Shown: positions 58,811-64,000 of the stretch, one piece after another
How the letters are laid out: each line of letters starts with the position of its first letter
Position numbering within the stretch: position 1 is the stretch's first letter
DNA from: Campylobacterota bacterium
GTDB lineage: Bacteria > Campylobacterota > Campylobacteria > Campylobacterales > Thiovulaceae
DNA: 64,000 bases
Assembly: GCA_030152305.1 (NCBI GenBank)
Contig: JASKOM010000006.1
Location: 62,001 to 126,000 of the forward strand
Reading direction: 5' to 3'
The notes under the pieces: model-generated
What the model saw: the letters and a program-made list of their open reading frames with translations, nothing else
What the model was told of the DNA's origin: nothing
Database searches by the model: none
Made by a program: the position numbers and the translations under genes

Positions 58811-59566
58811 TTAAACGATCGTTTTCAACTTCCATTTAATTTGACTAAACTTACCAATAATCTCAATTCCAAAATCTCGCCCCGATGAGGTCATCTTCCA
58901 AACTCCATTTTCACGAACTTGAAAACCTTTGTTTGCGATCATCAAATTAATCTCGACCGCTGATTTGTTAATCATTTTGCCTAATTCGGTCGGTAGGAAA
59001 AATTGCGAATCAAGATCTATCTCAAAATGTTCAAGCGGTGAAAAATTATGAAACTTGCGATAAAACTTATCAAGTCGGTAAAGAGTTGTCAGCTTTTTTG
59101 ATTCGAGAATTTCGATTAAATTTGAAGTTTCGAGAACATCGTTTTTTAATTCTATTATTTTTTGAGTTGAATTTCCAATTTCTGGAAGTTGTAGATTTTG
59201 ATTTTGTGGTTGAACTGAAGATATTTGAAACAGTATTTGCTCTATTCGAAGATCACACCAAACAGCAAAATCAGATGATAGCCATCTTGCAAACATAATG
59301 ACTAACTTTTGATGAATCCAAGTTCCTTGAGCATGTTTGTCGTTTCCACCTTGTTTGACAATAATCCAATTCCGATTCCCTTTGAAAGGATAACGGTTTA
59401 AAGAATCGATATATTCGATAGTTTGAATGCTTTCTTTCCATTTATCAAGTCGTTTGTCGAAAGCTTTTGCCGTTTTTGTGGCATTGAGATAAATCTCACC
59501 ATTTTGTTTTTCAAAAACAATTATTTTATCTTCAAAAGTTTCTGTTATAATCATTGTGTCTTTCAT
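58811..59566 (-). CDS. KilA-N domain protein (phage-type)
   Basis: 251 residues. The N-terminal 110 residues are a KilA-N domain: GEIYLNATKTAKAFDKRLDKW, then HAQGTWIHQKLVIMFARWLS with FAVWCDLRIEQIL. A coil follows, and the C-terminal 80 residues (FFLPTELGKMINKSAVEINLMI, GVWKMTSSGRDFGI) look like a second, winged-helix-like DNA-binding unit. Such proteins are phage antirepressors or regulators. Neighbours are a decayed phage-like gene and an XRE regulator. GATGAGGT lies at 58884. Confidence 0.85.
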   Translation of the reverse strand: MKDTMIITETFEDKIIVFEKQNGEIYLNATKTAKAFDKRLDKWKESIQTIEYIDSLNRYPFKGNRNWIIVKQGGNDKHAQGTWIHQKLVIMFARWLSSDFAVWCDLRIEQILFQISSVQPQNQNLQLPEIGNSTQKIIELKNDVLETSNLIEILESKKLTTLYRLDKFYRKFHNFSPLEHFEIDLDSQFFLPTELGKMINKSAVEINLMIANKGFQVRENGVWKMTSSGRDFGIEIIGKFSQIKWKLKTIV

Positions 59567-59685
59567 AAAATCTCATTTATGTAAATTGCAAAGATTGAAA
59601 CTAGCCCTTTCTCTCTTTGCTAACAATAATTGTAGCAAAATATTTTTTAAATTAAATAAAAAATTAAATAAATTAGATTATTTAT

Positions 59686-59937
59686 TTAAATAGTTTTTCT
59701 TAAGATGTTTTTTCGAAAAGCTTCGTATTCTATTTTAAGATTTTCATATTCTAAAATTTGACTAATAGCCTTTTCGACATAAATAGGAATTTTCGAGCCA
59801 TTATTCCATTTTGACATCGAAGTTGTCGTTACACCAATTCTTTCCGCCAATTCTTTTTGAGTTATGCCCAATTCACGACATGTTTTTTTAACTAAGTTTT
59901 CTTCTTTGTCTTTTTCGGTTTTTTCAACTTCGCTCAA
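59686..59937 (-). CDS. XRE-family helix-turn-helix regulator
   Basis: 83 residues. A Cro/C1-type HTH is plain: GITQKELAERIGVTTTSMSKWNNGSKIP. The charged N-terminus (about 20 residues) and a C-terminal helix complete it. It lies 120 bases upstream of the KilA-N gene on the same strand and may control it. The 119-base gap between them is A/T-rich with no gene. Confidence 0.9.
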   Translation of the reverse strand: MSEVEKTEKDKEENLVKKTCRELGITQKELAERIGVTTTSMSKWNNGSKIPIYVEKAISQILEYENLKIEYEAFRKNILRKTI

Positions 59938-59987
59938 GTTCAGTCCTTTTTTGAATTAATTTGATTTTTCGTAATTTTAATATTTTT

Positions 59988-60032
59988 AGATTCTGAAACA
60001 AGTTACAGGAGCTTTCGCTTCAGAATGACGAG
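59988..60032. repeat. Dispersed palindromic repeat, copy 2 (inverted)
   Basis: AGATTCTGAAACAAGTTACA then GGAGCTTTCGCTTCAGAATG and ACGAG: the inverse of the copies at 58764 and 62230, with the same AGCTCCTGTAA core. Located upstream of the beta-helix surface gene. Confidence 0.7.
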
Positions 60033-60193
60033 TTAGTTTTTGCTTTTTGTTAAACACTGAAATAATAGCTTTATAGAATTTTGATAAAATAGGCAAAAGG
60101 TCAGATTTTCATTTATTTTAAGTTGAAGGCTTTTTATTAAGTTTTCTTGTATTCTCATCTATTTTTTATTTCACTCAATTAAGGAGTAAATTT

Positions 60194-62212
60194 ATGTTTT
60201 TTAGATTTTTTGTTTTGCTGATTGCCTCGGCTTCAACACTTTTCAGTGCAACTTTTAATGTTGGCACAACCGCGGAACTTAGAACAGCTTTAATAAATGC
60301 TGGACTAAACAAAGAAGATAATATTATTTATCTTAAAAGTGGTATTTATCATACGACTGATGATTCTAAAGGTGTTTTAGAATATAACTCAACTTTGCTA
60401 AATAAACAGTTATCTGTTATTGGAATTGGCAATGTAGTAATTAGTGGTTCAAATCAAACAAAGATTTTATCTTTTGAACAAAACGAAACAGGTAAGTTAT
60501 TTATTAAAAATTTAACTTTAACAGAATCAAATGATACAGCTTTAAAAATTCTAGATGGCAATAGTATTATTACTGATTCAAACATTTCATATAACACAAT
60601 TTATAATAAAGCAACTATTTTTATTGGTAGTTCAAAAAATATAGAAATCAACAACTCTTTGATTTCATACAATGCAGGTGAAATTTTATTTAAAGGCAAT
60701 GCACCTTATTCAAACAGTTATTTAAAGTTTAATAACAATATATACGAAAGAAATGTTGGTGGTATCTATACACTCTATATAAATAATATAAATATCATAA
60801 ATTCTATTTTTACAAATAATTACGGTGGTATATTTAAGAGTGAAGCATGGCCCGATGAAATATCATCATACCAAACATCTTTTTTAGTTGATAAGTCAAT
60901 ATTTAATTCGTTTGGTTTAAATATATATAAATTTTTCAATGTCAAAATTAGCAATTCCACTTTTAGTAGCAATCAATACACAGCTTTTACATCTAATATG
61001 AGTTATTCTCCAAATTATAATTTGGACTTAGCAAAGGAACCAACTCAACCAGTGATTATAAATTCTAAATTTATTGGAAACAAAAAAGCAATAAATATTG
61101 TTAGTGATAGAGTGTCTTCTTATTCACGACTGTATAAACCATTACAAATTATAAATTCTGTCTTTCAAGATAATGGTGAAAGTAATTCAACCAAAGGAAT
61201 GATTTATGCAAATTCAATGGAAATTGTAAATTCTGTATTCACTAATAATAAATCTTTAAATGGTGTCATTCAAAGCAATCAAATAAACTTAAGTAGTGAA
61301 GAAAACTTATCATCGATGTCTAGCAAAATGAAATCAAAGCTATCTCAACGATTTTCAGTTGTAAATTCCATCTTTCATGATAATCAAGGAGGCGATTTAT
61401 ATATCGATGGAAATCTGACAGATGCAATAGCACCAATATTATTTAACAATTATATAGACACTTCTAAGTTAATTGATCCATATTCAGGATATTTTAATAT
61501 TGAACCAACTGATTCAGCTCCTTTTAATACATCTGATTTTTCATTGCCTGAAAATTCTCCGCTTCGTTCAGCTGGTGCAACATCTTCAGAATTAACATCA
61601 TACGGTGCAGATAATTCATTAATCGAAGCAGTTAAATCTATTGAAAATAACTTATCTAATTCTATTAACATAGGATTACAAAATAACATAAGTTCAGACG
61701 AAACAAAAACATATTTAACTTTAAAAACAGGTTGGAATCTTGTCGCATTCGATGCAACTCTCGTAAGTTTGTCAAAAACAATTCCAGTCGTTTATCAATA
61801 TTCAGCTGGAAAATGGTTGGCATATTCACCAAACGGAACATACACAAAAAGTATTTCAACTTATAAACTTGGTTCAGTTCCAGCAACAATTTCATCAAAA
61901 AATGGAACTTGGATAAAAGTAAATAGCGATTTAAATATTTCTGTTTCTGCTGTTCCTGTTGTTAATAATTCATCACTTCCTGAAACAGTTCCAAATGCTC
62001 CAGATCTAAATTTTGCTGGTGTTTCTGGCTGGAATTTATTAGGCACATCAAAAACTGTTTCAGCAAAACAGTTCTATTGTTCAACAGGCACAAAAAATAT
62101 TATGTGGAAACTTGTTAATGGTGTTTGGGCTATGTATAGCGATAATATCGATGTATCTCAAGTTCCAAATACTTTTCCAAACAATCAATGCTTACGAAGG
62201 CTTTTGGCTTAA
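60194..62212 (+). CDS. Beta-helix surface protein with two C-terminal Trp-rich modules
   Basis: 672 residues; AAGGAG site 8 bases before the ATG. A signal peptide (FFRFFVLLIASASTLFSA) is followed by FNVGTTAELRTALINAG and right-handed beta-helix repeats (LTESNDTALKIL, INNSLISYN, NIINSIFTNNYGG, VNSVFTNNKS). The C-terminal 150 residues hold two copies of the module GWNL(V/L)-x(n)-W-x-Y-x(n)-GxW: TGWNLVAFDATL ... KWLAYSPNGTY ... GTWIKVNSD and SGWNLLGTSK ... MWKLVNGVWAMYSD. The single-copy version ends the 9618 protein, so the two are related by architecture. No octamer inside. Probably cell-surface; function unknown. Confidence 0.75.
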   Translation: MFFRFFVLLIASASTLFSATFNVGTTAELRTALINAGLNKEDNIIYLKSGIYHTTDDSKGVLEYNSTLLNKQLSVIGIGNVVISGSNQTKILSFEQNETGKLFIKNLTLTESNDTALKILDGNSIITDSNISYNTIYNKATIFIGSSKNIEINNSLISYNAGEILFKGNAPYSNSYLKFNNNIYERNVGGIYTLYINNINIINSIFTNNYGGIFKSEAWPDEISSYQTSFLVDKSIFNSFGLNIYKFFNVKISNSTFSSNQYTAFTSNMSYSPNYNLDLAKEPTQPVIINSKFIGNKKAINIVSDRVSSYSRLYKPLQIINSVFQDNGESNSTKGMIYANSMEIVNSVFTNNKSLNGVIQSNQINLSSEENLSSMSSKMKSKLSQRFSVVNSIFHDNQGGDLYIDGNLTDAIAPILFNNYIDTSKLIDPYSGYFNIEPTDSAPFNTSDFSLPENSPLRSAGATSSELTSYGADNSLIEAVKSIENNLSNSINIGLQNNISSDETKTYLTLKTGWNLVAFDATLVSLSKTIPVVYQYSAGKWLAYSPNGTYTKSISTYKLGSVPATISSKNGTWIKVNSDLNISVSAVPVVNNSSLPETVPNAPDLNFAGVSGWNLLGTSKTVSAKQFYCSTGTKNIMWKLVNGVWAMYSDNIDVSQVPNTFPNNQCLRRLLA

Positions 62213-62229
62213 TTGTAGATAGTTAATCT

Positions 62230-62410
62230 GTCATCCTGAAGCGATAGCTCCTGTAATTTATTTCAGAATCTTTGACAAATAAATTAGATCCCGAAATAAA
62301 TTCGGGATGACGGGTTTGCTTCGGGAAGACAACGACTATTCTAGTCATTCTGAATTCATTTCAGAATCTTTGACAAATAAATTAGATCCCGAAAAGAATT
62401 CGGGAAGACG
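62230..62410. repeat. Cluster of palindromic repeats with a direct duplication
   Basis: This gap starts with a third copy of the GTCATCCTGAAGCGATAGCT element. A unit of about 51 bases beginning TTCAGAATCTTTGACAAATA is then present at 62262-62312 and again at 62360-62410 with about three differences, period 98. Each unit contains an 8-bp hairpin ATCCCGAA/TTCGGGAT (62288-62308 in the first). It may also terminate transcription from both sides. Confidence 0.75.
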
Positions 62411-62424
62411 AGTTTTATATTTTT

Positions 62425-63210
62425 TTATAAACTTTCTCGAATTTTTTTCATGCCTGATCTTGCCATGTCGCCCATAAACGAAAAATCAGTTCCGTATGCT
62501 ACAAAATTACCGCCTGACATAATTTTATTAATAGTCTCTTTTGGATCTGTATTTACGATATGAAATCCAAACGGAATATTTTTTAATTTTGCCTTTTTTA
62601 ACACCTCATCGATAGCCAATTTGACATCTTCGCGATCAAATTGCCCTGGGAAACCCATCGAACCTGACAAATCATAAGGTCCAATTAAAATACCATCAAT
62701 TCCAGAAACACTTAAAATTTCATCGATATTTCGAACTGAATCGATATGTTCAATTTGAACAATTAAAACAGATTCTTTTTCAACCCATTCTTGATATTCG
62801 TTAAATTTTGTGCCGTAACTATTTGCTCGACCGAGACCAATTCCTCTTTTTCCAGTTGGCGGATATTTAACAAAATTAACAGAATCTTCAGCTTCTGATT
62901 TATTTTTTACCATTGGAACAATAACACCGTCGGCTCCGCTATCCATAACTCGTTTAATAATTAACTCGTCATTTTTGCCAACTCGAACAATCGCCGACAT
63001 TCCTAAACCTTGAGCAGTTGAAATAAGCTGTTTTGTCGTTAAAAAATCGATAGCCGTATGTTCTAAATCGATACCAATCCATTCAAAACCAGCGGTCGAT
63101 AAAATCTCAATTATCGAACTTTCGCCAATCGTAACCCACGAACCAATCGTTAATTCTCGATTTCTTATTTTATTTTTAAAAGTATTTACATGTTTCATAT
63201 ATTTTTTCAC
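62425..63210 (-). CDS. HpcH/HpaI-family aldolase
   Basis: 261 residues (GTG 63210 overlapping the upstream TGA; an ATG four codons in is an alternative). TIGSWVTIGESSIIEILSTAGFEWIGIDLEHTAI is the family start; GADGVIVPMVKNKSEAEDSV, GKRGIGLGRA, LIVQIEHIDSV (metal-binding Glu) and GILIGPYDLSGSMGFPGQF complete it. Members cleave or form 2-keto-3-deoxy-dicarboxylic acids with pyruvate and a divalent metal. The substrate cannot be told. The complement of GATGAGGT is at 62603. Cotranscribed with the transglycosylase. Confidence 0.88.
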   Translation of the reverse strand: MKKYMKHVNTFKNKIRNRELTIGSWVTIGESSIIEILSTAGFEWIGIDLEHTAIDFLTTKQLISTAQGLGMSAIVRVGKNDELIIKRVMDSGADGVIVPMVKNKSEAEDSVNFVKYPPTGKRGIGLGRANSYGTKFNEYQEWVEKESVLIVQIEHIDSVRNIDEILSVSGIDGILIGPYDLSGSMGFPGQFDREDVKLAIDEVLKKAKLKNIPFGFHIVNTDPKETINKIMSGGNFVAYGTDFSFMGDMARSGMKKIRESL

Positions 63211-64000
63211 ATCTTTCTATACATTTCGTATCGTTCATAAACTTTTTTTAAATAATTTTTCGTTTCGCTATATGGCAAATTATTTAACAAATGCCGATAA
63301 ACTCGTTCAGGAGTCATTCTATTTATATCATCAATTGCTTCTCGAATATTCATATTATTTATAAAAGCTTTTGCGACATTGCCCGTTCCTGTGTTATATC
63401 CAGCAATCATGCAATATAAACGACTTTGTTCGTTATTAATTCCGTCGAGATATTTATATTTTAATAAATGCAAATAAGCCGTTCCAAGTTCAATATTATT
63501 TCTGCTATTAAATAAATAACTTGCAGGTAAAACTCGTCGTTCGCCATAAACTAAATTATAAGCATCAATTCCAGCCGACCGCGGAACAATTTGCATAAGT
63601 CCATAAGCTGGAACTGGCGATTGAGCCATTGGATTAAAACTACTTTCACTATGAATAACCGCAAGAATCAAAGCAGGATCAATTTGCCAAATTTTGCCAA
63701 AACGATAAACATCATTTTTAAATTCAAAAGCCTTTTTATTTGGAAAATTATTCGGGATTTTAAATTCAATCGAATAAATATTTTGATCTGGATTATTCGA
63801 ATTATCGATTTCAAGATCACTTTTTGACGAATTAATAAATTTAGTCGCCTCTTTATCCGAAGGAACATGTCCAAAAATTGCACCGCCCAAAACAGGCTTA
63901 AAACCGTCAAGTCGAGTTTTTACTTTTGGTGTTTTCGAGATTCCGAGAAATTTATCATCAACATTTTTAATAAATTTATCGCTGTCATAAGCCTGTTTTT
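63207..64000 (-). CDS. Lytic murein transglycosylase, MltC/Slt-like (partial)
   Basis: The frame is open through the right window edge, so the N-terminus is missing; about 264 residues are visible. A TTG at 63890 is internal. The SLT domain has ALILAVIHSESSFNPMAQSP (catalytic Glu), YGLMQIVPRSAG, ELGTAYLHLL and YNTGTGNVAKAF (GYNxG), then NRMTPERVYRHLLNNLPYSETKNYLKKV. The region before it (VKTRLDGFKPVLGGAIFGHVPS) resembles the DUF3393 part of MltC. It cuts peptidoglycan glycan strands, forming 1,6-anhydro ends. GTGA overlap with the aldolase gene. Confidence 0.9.
   Translation of the reverse strand, partial: KQAYDSDKFIKNVDDKFLGISKTPKVKTRLDGFKPVLGGAIFGHVPSDKEATKFINSSKSDLEIDNSNNPDQNIYSIEFKIPNNFPNKKAFEFKNDVYRFGKIWQIDPALILAVIHSESSFNPMAQSPVPAYGLMQIVPRSAGIDAYNLVYGERRVLPASYLFNSRNNIELGTAYLHLLKYKYLDGINNEQSRLYCMIAGYNTGTGNVAKAFINNMNIREAIDDINRMTPERVYRHLLNNLPYSETKNYLKKVYERYEMYRKM

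Overview
The window is a low-GC, gene-dense bacterial chromosome segment, most likely from a Campylobacterota (epsilonproteobacterial) organism. The basis is the flagellar genes scattered among housekeeping genes (flgA, fliY, flgL, flgH), the infB-rbfA-rimP run with rsmH, pheS and ftsY behind it, a CheC-like FliY switch protein, and several genes in Campylobacterota style. Genus cannot be fixed from the sequence; a free-living sulfur-oxidiser such as Thiovulum is a guess only. Arginine is mostly CGA even in ribosomal genes, and TTG/GTG starts are common.

Layout. 1-5509 (+): translation operon infB(partial)-rbfA-rimP, two mini-lipoproteins, rsmH, pheS, a TlpA-like lipoprotein and ftsY. 5504-25693 (-): flgA, tRNA-Leu(CAA), an HU protein with a lysine-rich tail, an outer-membrane protein/PAP2/cytochrome c/response-regulator set, a four-gene operon of large surface proteins (9.6-18.2 kb), ligA, an unrecognised gene, flgL, a LOG-family protein, fliY and ribD. 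25767-36418 (+): a nitrilase-family amidase with a probable AUA start, gltX-tal-sppA, a barrel protein, a FIST-domain histidine kinase, and the acpP-fabF-accA-purE-flgH operon. 36.5-47.6 kb: a frameshifted type IIG restriction-methylation enzyme, a membrane GH17/GT2 glucan synthase-like protein with a divergent second glycosyltransferase, then (-) glyQ followed by an unknown gene and a DxTHG CARF-HEPN ribonuclease carrying a C-terminal DUF1566-like module. 47.9-51.0 kb (+): rpsL-rpsG-fusA.

51.2-58.1 kb (+) is an accessory island: three different dynamin-like/YfjP-type GTPases, a TerB-like protein, a zinc-ribbon protein, two small paralogous proteins and a hydrophobic/charged-coil protein, arranged in two transcription blocks split by a strong terminator. 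It recalls the bacterial dynamin (LeoABC/Eleos-type) modules, but with extra components, and is my first candidate for an undescribed membrane-acting defence or stress system. The CARF-HEPN-DUF1566 protein, with no CRISPR array or cas gene in the window, is the second. 58.2-62.4 kb holds phage-type debris (KilA-N gene and pseudogene, XRE regulator), dispersed palindromic repeats and a second beta-helix surface protein. The window ends with an HpcH/HpaI aldolase and a partial lytic transglycosylase.

At DNA level the octamer GATGAGGT occurs 32 times by my hand count (about one expected), on both strands, in several reading frames and in nearly every region. It looks like a functional genome-wide word such as an uptake sequence or Chi-like site.
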